Below, in pieces: positions 1 to 5,288 of a DNA stretch of 5,288 nucleotides. The notes under the pieces are model-generated. The model did not search any database, was not told where the DNA came from, and saw only the letters and a program-made list of their open reading frames with translations. Numbering within the stretch: the first letter of the stretch is position 1; every line of letters begins with the position of its first letter. Both the position numbers and the translations under genes were made by a program. Source of the stretch: Desulfobacterales bacterium (GTDB lineage Bacteria; Desulfobacterota; Desulfobacteria; Desulfobacterales; JAUCGF01). The stretch covers positions 1 through 5,288 of the forward strand of contig JAOZRC010000422.1 of the NCBI GenBank assembly GCA_029940345.1, given 5' to 3'.

Positions 1-466
1 CGAGATCAATGTAGCCAGTATAACGTCCTTCGTGGTACTTATCAAAATCCGGTCTCCGTTCCGCTTCTACAACTTTGTCGTTTAGCGGGATAAAATTATA
101 AGGTGCTTTGGCAGGATAACTTACATATTTGACATGATTTATATCAAGTTGGCCGGAAGTTTGGGGCTTGGTATTATAGTTTGACGCGTTTTGTCTTGTA
201 GAGGCATATTGTTTTTTGGGAAAATGATTTCTGGCGGATTGGATATGCTGCTTTTTCGAAAAAATCTCTTTATCTTTACACATAATTTTTACTACCTGTC
301 CTTTTGCCATTTCAAATTCAATATCGTTCCCACTTAAAGTTAAATCCGTTATACCGGAATTTTGTACGGGTACTTGAGTTTGCTTCCCTTTTTTATTTTC
401 AAAGAGGACATTTACAATAATTTTTTTTTCTTTTTTTTCTGTAACATCCAGTTTACCCTGTACCAT
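1..466 (-). CDS. TIGR03986-type RAMP protein (probable 'Cas7-insertion' subunit), N-terminal part; 3' end outside window
   Basis: The frame is open from ATG 464-466 through the left edge, giving 155 residues with no stop. The protein starts MVQGKLDVTEKKEKK. The first 68 or so residues look beta-rich (GKLDVTE, IIVNVLFENKKGK, GQVVKIMCKDKEIF) and are followed by a polar Q/N/S/K-rich linker (about 70-118). Then comes APYNFIPLNDKVV (121-133), the hallmark opening of the TIGR03986 family of CRISPR RAMP proteins found in type III-D loci, followed by GRYTGYIDL at the edge. Known relatives are long Cas7-type subunits carrying an insertion. The RAMP fold, insertion and glycine loop of this one would lie to the left and cannot be seen. 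The start is supported by AAAGGAGGA 6 nt upstream, in the 13-nt gap after csx19. Codons 10-18 include runs of eight and nine A. The position, last after csx19, fits the III-D2/III-Dv order. Confidence 0.85.
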   Translation of the reverse strand, partial: MVQGKLDVTEKKEKKIIVNVLFENKKGKQTQVPVQNSGITDLTLSGNDIEFEMAKGQVVKIMCKDKEIFSKKQHIQSARNHFPKKQYASTRQNASNYNTKPQTSGQLDINHVKYVSYPAKAPYNFIPLNDKVVEAERRPDFDKYHEGRYTGYIDL

Positions 467-470
467 ACCT

Positions 471-480
471 ATCCTCCTTT
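471..480 (-). promoter_or_regulatory. Ribosome binding site of the TIGR03986-type RAMP gene
   Basis: AAAGGAGGAT on the minus strand, with the GGAGG core 6 nt from the ATG. It begins at the last base of the csx19 stop codon and fills most of the 13-nt gap, the only intergenic DNA in the window. It supports the ATG at 464-466, which opens a frame running off the window. Confidence 0.85.
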
Positions 481-1046
481 TATTTTAGTTTTTTTTTGGA
501 GTCTGCAAAACTGACAAAGCGGCAATCCGTATAAGTCGCCTGACCCGCGGTGTTATAGTCTATATAGTTATGTGTCAAAATAAAAATTCGGTTGCCTTGT
601 TTGTCAACAGTTAAATTGCTGAACGGCAAAATGAGGCGTGTGCCGCGGTCTTCCCATATTTCAGTAAATCCGTCAGACCGAGCTTTATCTTTTGTACCAA
701 ATAACACCTGTTTGGCAACAACTACATCAACATCATCATCCTTATCATTATCGATTCTTAAACGTCCTTTCAGACAGCCGCGGGATCGCCAGGCATGGAA
801 CTCACGATTCATGTCAAAAACACGGATGCGTTGAATATATTTCGGTTCAACGGTTTGATTATCAAAAAAATGAAAATTATTGTTTTCCAATGTTCCGATC
901 AGCACCCTGTCATCAAGAAATACAACGGCAAACGCTGTTTCAGTAATTTTTGCATTAAGAATCGTCATCAGTTCGCCGGATTTGATATTATTGTATGGTT
1001 CCATTGCAGAACCTATTTTTTTAAATTCCAATTTGTTTGTATTCAT
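480..1046 (-). CDS. csx19: Csx19 (TIGR03984-type), type III-D accessory subunit
   Basis: This 188-residue protein has the length and motif order of the Csx19/TIGR03984 family, found almost only in type III-D loci. Visible family-like segments are RIRVFDMNREFHAWRSRG (residues 73-90), GRLRID (94-99), LFGT (115-118), FTEIWEDRGTRLILPF (127-142) and the C-terminal YIDYNTAGQATYTDCRFVSF (161-180). It has no RAMP glycine loop, signal peptide or membrane segment. In the characterised III-Dv complex Csx19 is a structural subunit lying along the backbone; no catalytic residues are apparent here. An acidic loop DNDKDDDVD (99-107) interrupts the conserved core. The ATG is fixed by the ATGA overlap with the upstream gene and by AAGGAGGT 7 nt upstream. 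The gene ends in a run of nine A (489-497) coding for lysines. Identification rests on recalled family patterns plus context, which agree. Confidence 0.85.
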   Translation of the reverse strand: MNTNKLEFKKIGSAMEPYNNIKSGELMTILNAKITETAFAVVFLDDRVLIGTLENNNFHFFDNQTVEPKYIQRIRVFDMNREFHAWRSRGCLKGRLRIDNDKDDDVDVVVAKQVLFGTKDKARSDGFTEIWEDRGTRLILPFSNLTVDKQGNRIFILTHNYIDYNTAGQATYTDCRFVSFADSKKKLK

Positions 1047-2401
1047 GGTCTGACCTCCTTAACAAAAGCGTCAACAAAACCCTGCAATTTTTCTTTGGTT
1101 TCTGGAGCGGTTTGACTTAAATTCTCTTCCAAAATTATAGGTTTTTCATCATTCCATTTAATAGTTGCCTGAAATCCTTTAAAAACTCCTCTGCCAACGT
1201 TTTTTTCACCGCCGACCGCCAAATCACCGCGCCATAAATCTTTGAGTACCAGAAGAAGCAGGCCGGCTTGGGCGTTTGAACATTTTGGCACTTCAATAAT
1301 AATATTTCTTACCTTCTTATTTTTGTTTATAAAAAGGGGCATTGAGTCAAAAAGAGCCGATTCAATAGTTCCACCGGTAAATCGGTCAATTTTTATGCGA
1401 CTCTGTAATTCCGCGATAAAGCGGGGCATAACCGTTTCATTCACTCTTACTTTGCCTTTACGCGCTCTTTCCAGCTTGTCGTTTTCATCAATTTCAACAT
1501 AACCAAAAAGATTTTTAATAAACTCGTCCGATTGCCCAATTGTGTTTACAATTCGTTCCGCTCTTGCCCGTATGGCTCCTTTGAGTGATGTGCCGGTCAA
1601 AACGGGATCATTACCAGACTTAATATGAACCGCATCAGGCATTTCCGGATCGCCGGGATATGAACGAATGATCAGAGAATTTTTTAAATCCAGAGTCGCA
1701 TTAATTCTGAACAGATTGGCAGATGTTGTTTTAAAACGATTGTTCAATAATGCCATATCCATTGTTTTCTTGTTCGCTAAATTTCCGGTAAGCCAGTAAT
1801 ATACATCTTTTTTATTTGAAAAATCAAAATCATAGATTTGAGTTTGCGCTTCAATCAAACTGAATTTTCCAAATCCGCTGTTGGTTTTTCCACCGAGTCT
1901 GATTGTGCCGTTTTTAAGAAGACCATAAATCGTGGCGGCCATTTTTTTTACAAAATTCTGATTTGATGAAGAATAATCTATTTCAAGATTGAGTTTGAAG
2001 GCCGCGCCGCGTTCCAGAATTTCATAGTCATATTTACCTTTGTCATAAACCATGCCGGTTTTATGATTTATTCGTATGCCGTCGCGAATAAGGCGCGGCG
2101 ATTCAGTTATGATAAGCAGATCCGAGCATTTCAGGGCGCTTTGTTTACCTTTATTATCTTTCGTAAAACCCCAAAATTCATAATATATCTCTTTATCGAA
2201 ATCGGAATTATCAGGCGTAATACGATGTCTTAAAATACCGATCAAAGCGGTTGCCGGAATATAAGGCCGATCATTGCTGTCAAGCAGAATATCCATATCA
2301 CTGCGTTCATCGGAACCGCATCCGATATGTAGCGGAGAAGTCGTTTTGATTTGTCCTTGCAGCAATATTTTGCCTGCACGCTTGCTATTTTTTGGATTCA
2401 T
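1043..2401 (-). CDS. cas7: Double-RAMP Cas7-Cas7 fusion (Cas7-2x), type III-D
   Basis: This 452-residue protein contains two Csm3-like RAMP domains in tandem. Domain 1 (about residues 10-190) has LLQGQIKTTSPLHIGCGS, the YIPATALIGILRHRI motif (47-61) and the glycine loop IRLGGKTNSGFGKF (167-180). Domain 2 (about 228-415) has FRINATLDLKNSLIIRS, VLTGTSLKGAIRARAERI (267-284), a thumb-like segment with DRFTGG (339-344), and the loop LAVGGEKNVGRGVFKG (394-409). Each domain carries an aspartate just before its 'IPG-SLKG'-type motif, D35 and D256, that lines up by eye with the RNA-cleaving aspartate of Csm3. The protein would therefore supply two adjacent backbone positions and possibly two cleavage sites. 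A short linker (about 190-228) joins the domains. The same fusion is a known component of III-D2/III-Dv complexes. The start has AGGAGG 6 nt upstream, within the last codons of csx10. The stop overlaps the csx19 start as ATGA. Confidence 0.9.
   Translation of the reverse strand: MNPKNSKRAGKILLQGQIKTTSPLHIGCGSDERSDMDILLDSNDRPYIPATALIGILRHRITPDNSDFDKEIYYEFWGFTKDNKGKQSALKCSDLLIITESPRLIRDGIRINHKTGMVYDKGKYDYEILERGAAFKLNLEIDYSSSNQNFVKKMAATIYGLLKNGTIRLGGKTNSGFGKFSLIEAQTQIYDFDFSNKKDVYYWLTGNLANKKTMDMALLNNRFKTTSANLFRINATLDLKNSLIIRSYPGDPEMPDAVHIKSGNDPVLTGTSLKGAIRARAERIVNTIGQSDEFIKNLFGYVEIDENDKLERARKGKVRVNETVMPRFIAELQSRIKIDRFTGGTIESALFDSMPLFINKNKKVRNIIIEVPKCSNAQAGLLLLVLKDLWRGDLAVGGEKNVGRGVFKGFQATIKWNDEKPIILEENLSQTAPETKEKLQGFVDAFVKEVRP
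1053..1060 (-). promoter_or_regulatory. Ribosome binding site of csx19
   Basis: AAGGAGGT on the minus strand is a near-perfect anti-16S match, with its GGAGG core 7 nt from the ATG. It lies within the last codons of the cas7-cas7 gene, encoding the KEV of its C-terminus, just before the ATGA overlap. Confidence 0.87.
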
Positions 2402-3962
2402 TTTTTTCCTCCTGCCGTTTTGCTTTTCGCATCATTGAGAAAAAAGTGGAAAAATATACACGGTAAAGTTCTTCTTCAAAAGCCTTGTCCATTTCTATTG
2501 AAAAACCTATCTCTTCGCACAATTGTCTGACATCGGCCAAAGTTGTCTGTTCCAGTATTTTTTCAATTGAAACAGTTTTAGCGATTAAAAAATTTATCAA
2601 AGTTAAATTTTTATTACGGCAACGATCAAGCTGTTTAATGGCTGTTTGGCGTAGTTTTTTACCTTTAAGATTTTTATCGTTTTTTAATATATCCTTGAAT
2701 CGTTGGCTGTCCATGGAACCAATCATAGAACCGAGTCTTCCGATAAGAGAATTTGACGGGAGCAGAACGCTTTTATACTTTTTGGCTTCACTTTCAAAAG
2801 TGTTCAAATCTATCATAGCATCCAGTTTAATTTGTTTACGAATGGCCTTTTTGACAAGCGTTTCCAGAATCGTTTGTGTTGCGGCCGGAATAGGCGTTGC
2901 TGGTTTTTGCAGTGTGGGCGCTTCCCAAGGCTGATCTTGCAATTCATCTTCCTGTTGCCAATTAAAAATACATTGGCCAAAACCTTCGTGGGTGCGTTCA
3001 CCGATTCCTGTTTTTTGAAAGGCTTCCAGTTTCGGTCTGTCTGCATCCGCTATTTCAAGCAAAAAACTTGAACCGGCCAGGAAGCAGTTTTCAGAAGGTT
3101 TTTTTAAGCGCCATACACCCACAAAATTTTCCGTATCGCCCTTTCTGAAAAAAGCCTTTTTAACGGTTACACCAAGATATTGTGCCATAACGTCTTTATC
3201 GGTGCATGAAAAGCCGTTAGCATTATAGACAATGGTGTCTGATAGAAGCGTTAAAGCGGTTTCCGTGCTGTTGCATCCGTTATAACTGACGGTGTGCGGT
3301 GTATCATTTTTAATTTCAAATCGAATTTTTCCGTATTGGGCATTTTTTGATCGCCCGATATACCCCGTCCATGACCCAGTGCCATAAATTTTTAATAGCG
3401 AATTCAGATCATCCGCACTCCCTGAAATAGTCCCTTCAAATTCCTGATCGGAAGTAACGGATTCATAATTAAAGATAGTTCCTTCTTTGGGCGCACCGGT
3501 TTCAGGGTCTCTGGCATGATGGAAATTCAAACCGTTTTCAACATCCTGAACCCTGATATATTTGTCTTTCAAATGACAGAATTTGTTAACGGATTTGGTG
3601 GGTTGATCCGGCTCTTCATCGTCTTCAAGAAGAAGAAGGTCATATATGCCTTCTCCTCGCTTCTCTTTTTGGATGGAAAACGGAGTTGGATAATGAAGAT
3701 ATTCATCACCGTCTTTGTCTTTGGATAGGATAAAGGCATTACCGAATTTCAGTTGCCCGTCCAGAAAAAAACGTCGAAAAGAATCATTTTGACAGGCCGT
3801 TTCAGACGCAACCTTTTCTTTTTTAAGAAATCTGGCAGCCAGTAAACCAAGAACTGATGTTCCCGGAATATGTCTATGGGTTGACACCATATTGTTATCA
3901 CCATGTCTTGCTGAAATCACCAACGGTGCCAGATTCTTTATTCTGTATTTTAATTGATGCAT
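2385..3962 (-). CDS. csx10: Csx10 (Cas5-type RAMP of type III-D) with a helical, possibly Cas11-like, C-terminal domain
   Basis: This 525-residue protein matches Csx10, the Cas5-like subunit diagnostic of type III-D. The N-terminus has LKYRIKNLAPLVISARHGDN followed by HIPGTSVLGLLAARFL (residues 31-46), the typical Csx10 opening. Residues 201-216 contain GRSKNAQYGKIRF, a Csx10-type glycine motif. Residues 319-330 (GIGERTHEGFGQ) form the RAMP glycine-rich loop that closes the Cas5-like region. A proline-rich linker (about residues 344-363) leads to roughly 160 residues without RAMP motifs. These look alpha-helical and basic (LPSNSLIGRLGSM at 401-413, many K/R, helices to the end) and may be a fused small subunit, Cas11; that part is inference. 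An acidic patch, EDDEEPD, sits at residues 113-119. In the complex, Cas5-type subunits cap the crRNA 5' handle next to Cas10. The start is supported by GGAGG 4 nt upstream. The gene overlaps both neighbours (13 and 17 nt), implying translational coupling. Confidence 0.9.
   Translation of the reverse strand: MHQLKYRIKNLAPLVISARHGDNNMVSTHRHIPGTSVLGLLAARFLKKEKVASETACQNDSFRRFFLDGQLKFGNAFILSKDKDGDEYLHYPTPFSIQKEKRGEGIYDLLLLEDDEEPDQPTKSVNKFCHLKDKYIRVQDVENGLNFHHARDPETGAPKEGTIFNYESVTSDQEFEGTISGSADDLNSLLKIYGTGSWTGYIGRSKNAQYGKIRFEIKNDTPHTVSYNGCNSTETALTLLSDTIVYNANGFSCTDKDVMAQYLGVTVKKAFFRKGDTENFVGVWRLKKPSENCFLAGSSFLLEIADADRPKLEAFQKTGIGERTHEGFGQCIFNWQQEDELQDQPWEAPTLQKPATPIPAATQTILETLVKKAIRKQIKLDAMIDLNTFESEAKKYKSVLLPSNSLIGRLGSMIGSMDSQRFKDILKNDKNLKGKKLRQTAIKQLDRCRNKNLTLINFLIAKTVSIEKILEQTTLADVRQLCEEIGFSIEMDKAFEEELYRVYFSTFFSMMRKAKRQEEKNESKK
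2408..2413 (-). promoter_or_regulatory. Ribosome binding site of the cas7-cas7 fusion gene
   Basis: AGGAGG on the minus strand, followed by six A and then the ATG. It lies inside the terminal codons of csx10, where it encodes part of the QEE segment. It supports the ATG at 2399-2401. Confidence 0.85.
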
Positions 3963-4603
3963 AAGGCCTCCAATCTTTTCTGAATTGAAATTTCCTTTTT
4001 GTTATCCAATAGCGAGCATCGGACTTCACCGAACCCGCGATTCCTTTGAGTGCCAAAATGACGGAAATTCATACAGGCAAGCGCGATAGCGTCCAATATT
4101 TCGCTGCTCGGATTTTCAATATGCATATCGCCAAAAAAGACAAACCCCTTTTGAACAACCCGGCTGGTTCTCAAAGAATGTTCGGATGCGACGCCATCTT
4201 TATCAATGGCGGTCTGTTGTCGAATTTCCGTAAATGTTTCCAAAATACTGTCTGTTGAAAGGATGCTGTTATATTTTTTGTTTGAAAGATAATATTGCAA
4301 CCATACTTTATTGGTTTCATAGTTTTCAATGAACAGATTTGAAAAATATACGGGAGCGGATTTTTCAGAACCGGTCTTGCCAAATATATCCTTACACTGA
4401 ATATCAAAGATTTCAGAGATTCCACACATTTTTTCGACTTCTTTGAAAGCATCCAGCAGACAGCCTTTGATCCGTTTGGCCGGAATAAAAGGGATACCGA
4501 CTTCATCAAAGACGATATCCGTGTCAATGACCGCACCGAAGCCTTGGCCTGAGCCGACCAGGGCTGGCGACAAAAGTTCAAGTTTCAACTTATAAGGTTG
4601 CAT
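3950..4603 (-). CDS. cas7: Single-domain Cas7 (Csm3-like RAMP) backbone subunit, type III-D
   Basis: This 217-residue RAMP-superfamily protein has the usual length of a one-domain Cas7/Csm3. The N-terminal beta strand (YKLKLELLSPALVGSG) runs into a loop with a candidate catalytic aspartate at D27 (AVIDTDIVFD). It is followed by FIPAKRIKG (residues 39-47), equivalent to the 'IPGSSLKG' motif of Csm3. Later come an FG/YFSNL region (residues 74-90), a thumb-like segment with SLRTSRVVQKGFVFFG (143-158), and the glycine-rich loop HFGTQRNRGFGEV (182-194). Cas7 subunits bind the crRNA guide along the complex and, through the loop aspartate, cut target RNA at 6-nt intervals. D27 was matched to Csm3 by eye and is an inference. 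The ATG is set by an AAGGAGGA site 6 nt upstream and by the TAATG overlap with cas10. The 3' end overlaps csx10 by 13 nt in a different frame. In the III-Dv system this domain is fused to Cas5 and Cas11; here it is a separate protein. Confidence 0.9.
   Translation of the reverse strand: MQPYKLKLELLSPALVGSGQGFGAVIDTDIVFDEVGIPFIPAKRIKGCLLDAFKEVEKMCGISEIFDIQCKDIFGKTGSEKSAPVYFSNLFIENYETNKVWLQYYLSNKKYNSILSTDSILETFTEIRQQTAIDKDGVASEHSLRTSRVVQKGFVFFGDMHIENPSSEILDAIALACMNFRHFGTQRNRGFGEVRCSLLDNKKEISIQKRLEALCIN
3967..3971 (-). promoter_or_regulatory. Ribosome binding site of csx10
   Basis: GGAGG on the minus strand, only 4 nt from the csx10 ATG, embedded in the 3' end of cas7. The short spacing and the 13-nt gene overlap suggest coupled translation of the two subunits. 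Confidence 0.8.
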
Positions 4604-5288
4604 TACCGTCCTCCTTTTCCCATTGCAAATTGAGGATAAAACTCGTTTAACTCAATCATGTCATAATAAGGTGTTTTACTGTTTTCAAAAAGTGCTTCAG
4701 CATAATTTCTTGAAGGTAAATCCGGCAAGCGTTTACCTCGACATTTCATCTCTTTGACAAACCGCATTCCAACTTGTTTTGAAAGCGTCAGATTTTCCCT
4801 GAGTTCTTTGATTTTATTATTTGGAAAATTCTTCCTGAGTTCAGCGGTTTTTTGAAGGAGCAGTTCCAGGCTGTTTTTATCTTTGGTTTTTGCCGGAACC
4901 AGTTTATATGGACGATAAAGCAAATCACCTTGCGGAATCTGGGGGGATTGAAAGTGCTTTTTGCGTATATCATCCAGAGACCCGAATATTCCGCCCATCG
5001 AAATTTGAAAATCAAGGCCAGAAATAAGATCTGCCGGTTCATGTTTGCCATCGTTTAACTTTTTTGCGCTGTTGCATAGTTCTTCGGCCATCTGATACCC
5101 TCTGTAAAATGGGTAAGCCACTTTGGTTACGGCAATGCCGGCGCATGCTGACAGTTTTTTATGATCGCTAACCTGCTTGTTTTCAAAAGATTTGATGAAT
5201 AATTCGGAAAAATAGATGCCCAATTTTCCGTCACAAACAAAAGTTACATCATCACCGCCGATCACGATAGGCGTCAGGGGCAATATTT
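4603..5288 (-). CDS. cas10: Cas10, C-terminal part (palm/cyclase GGDD domain and helical tail), type III-D; 5' end outside window
   Basis: This is the large subunit of a type III CRISPR effector complex. It is open through the right edge, so only the last 227 residues are present. The window begins inside the second palm domain: the reading frame gives ILPLTPIVIGGDDVTFVCDG, with the GGDD nucleotidyltransferase motif at window residues 10-13. A typical Cas10 stretch follows (LSACAGIAVTKVAYPFYRGY, residues 45-64, then AEELCNSAKK). The last 110 or so residues form a charged, probably helical C-terminal domain. In this family GGDD binds metal and makes cyclic oligoadenylate from ATP when target RNA is bound; the intact motif suggests this one is active. 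The HD nuclease domain, often absent in III-D Cas10, cannot be judged because the N-terminus is missing. An in-frame TTG at 5281-5283 is not the real start, since it lies in the middle of the palm fold. The stop overlaps the cas7 start as TAATG, and the final residues (GKGGR) are encoded by the cas7 Shine-Dalgarno region. Confidence 0.93.
   Translation of the reverse strand, partial: ILPLTPIVIGGDDVTFVCDGKLGIYFSELFIKSFENKQVSDHKKLSACAGIAVTKVAYPFYRGYQMAEELCNSAKKLNDGKHEPADLISGLDFQISMGGIFGSLDDIRKKHFQSPQIPQGDLLYRPYKLVPAKTKDKNSLELLLQKTAELRKNFPNNKIKELRENLTLSKQVGMRFVKEMKCRGKRLPDLPSRNYAEALFENSKTPYYDMIELNEFYPQFAMGKGGR
4609..4616 (-). promoter_or_regulatory. Ribosome binding site of cas7
   Basis: AAGGAGGA on the minus strand, with the GGAGG core 6 nt from the ATG. 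It lies wholly inside the last codons of cas10. With the TAATG stop/start overlap, it implies that a ribosome finishing cas10 can restart on cas7. This site decides the ATG at 4601-4603. Confidence 0.85.

Noticed and set aside
480..499. Nine-A run at the end of csx19 as a slippage site fusing csx19 to the next gene
   Set aside because: Working through both shifts, loss of one A gives an immediate TAA, and gain of one A runs into TAG before the downstream ATG. Neither yields a fusion.
592..1115. Plus-strand open frames opposite csx19
   Set aside because: They overlap one another and a well-supported family gene, have no Shine-Dalgarno context in the operon, and show composition typical of antisense shadows.
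2485..2934. 149-codon plus-strand open frame opposite the Csx10 C-terminal domain
   Set aside because: It is antisense to csx10, and its hydrophobic, serine-rich translation is what complementing a lysine/glutamate/leucine-rich helical region produces. There is no independent evidence for a gene.
4171..4581. 136-codon minus-strand open frame inside cas7
   Set aside because: It is an alternative frame wholly within the Cas7 coding region, with no family motifs and no ribosome binding site comparable to the GGAGG sites of the real genes.
5281..5283. TTG as the start of a 226-residue protein containing GGDD
   Set aside because: The frame stays open upstream to the window edge, and the TTG falls inside the Cas10 palm domain just before GGDD, so the gene is simply cut by the window.
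1..5288. CRISPR array, cas6, cas1/cas2, terminator or promoter
   Set aside because: I looked for these. No regularly spaced direct repeats, no other cas-like frames and no intergenic space above 13 nt are present, so none can be called in this window.

Overview
The window is a solid block of CRISPR-Cas effector genes, all on the minus strand and transcribed from high to low coordinates. In transcription order it holds the C-terminal part of cas10 (cut by the right edge), a single-domain cas7 (Csm3-like RAMP), csx10 (a Cas5-type RAMP with an extra helical C-terminal domain), a double-RAMP cas7-cas7 fusion, csx19, and the N-terminal part of a TIGR03986-type RAMP gene (cut by the left edge; probably the 'Cas7 with insertion' subunit). 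Csx10, Csx19 and the TIGR03986-type RAMP together mark this as a type III-D CRISPR-Cas interference operon, close to the III-D2 / III-Dv layout.

The packing is extreme. The five junctions are: cas10/cas7, 1-nt overlap (TAATG); cas7/csx10, 13-nt overlap; csx10/cas7x2, 17-nt overlap; cas7x2/csx19, 4-nt overlap (ATGA); csx19/cas7-insertion, 13-nt gap. Every start has a GGAGG Shine-Dalgarno core, four of them lying wholly within the end of the preceding gene. There is no non-coding stretch longer than 13 nt, so no promoter, terminator, CRISPR array, tRNA or mobile element is visible. Cas6, Cas1/Cas2, the leader and the repeats must lie outside the window if they exist.

From what is known of type III systems, the encoded proteins should form one crRNA-guided, RNA-targeting complex. 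Cas10 is the large subunit, and its intact GGDD motif suggests it makes cyclic oligoadenylate on target binding. Csx10 would cap the crRNA 5' handle. Four Cas7-type domains (one, two fused, and one in the TIGR03986 protein) would form the backbone that cleaves target RNA. The helical tail of Csx10 may be the Cas11 small subunit, and Csx19 is an accessory subunit. The most interesting aspect is evolutionary: the order Cas7 | Cas5-Cas11 | Cas7-Cas7 | Csx19 | Cas7-insertion looks like an unfused version of the III-Dv Cas7-5-11 complex. It is also roughly collinear with the single-protein III-E effector Cas7-11.

The organism is a bacterium with moderately AT-rich DNA and strong Shine-Dalgarno usage. 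A Gram-negative anaerobe such as one of the Desulfobacterota would fit, but the sequence does not settle this.
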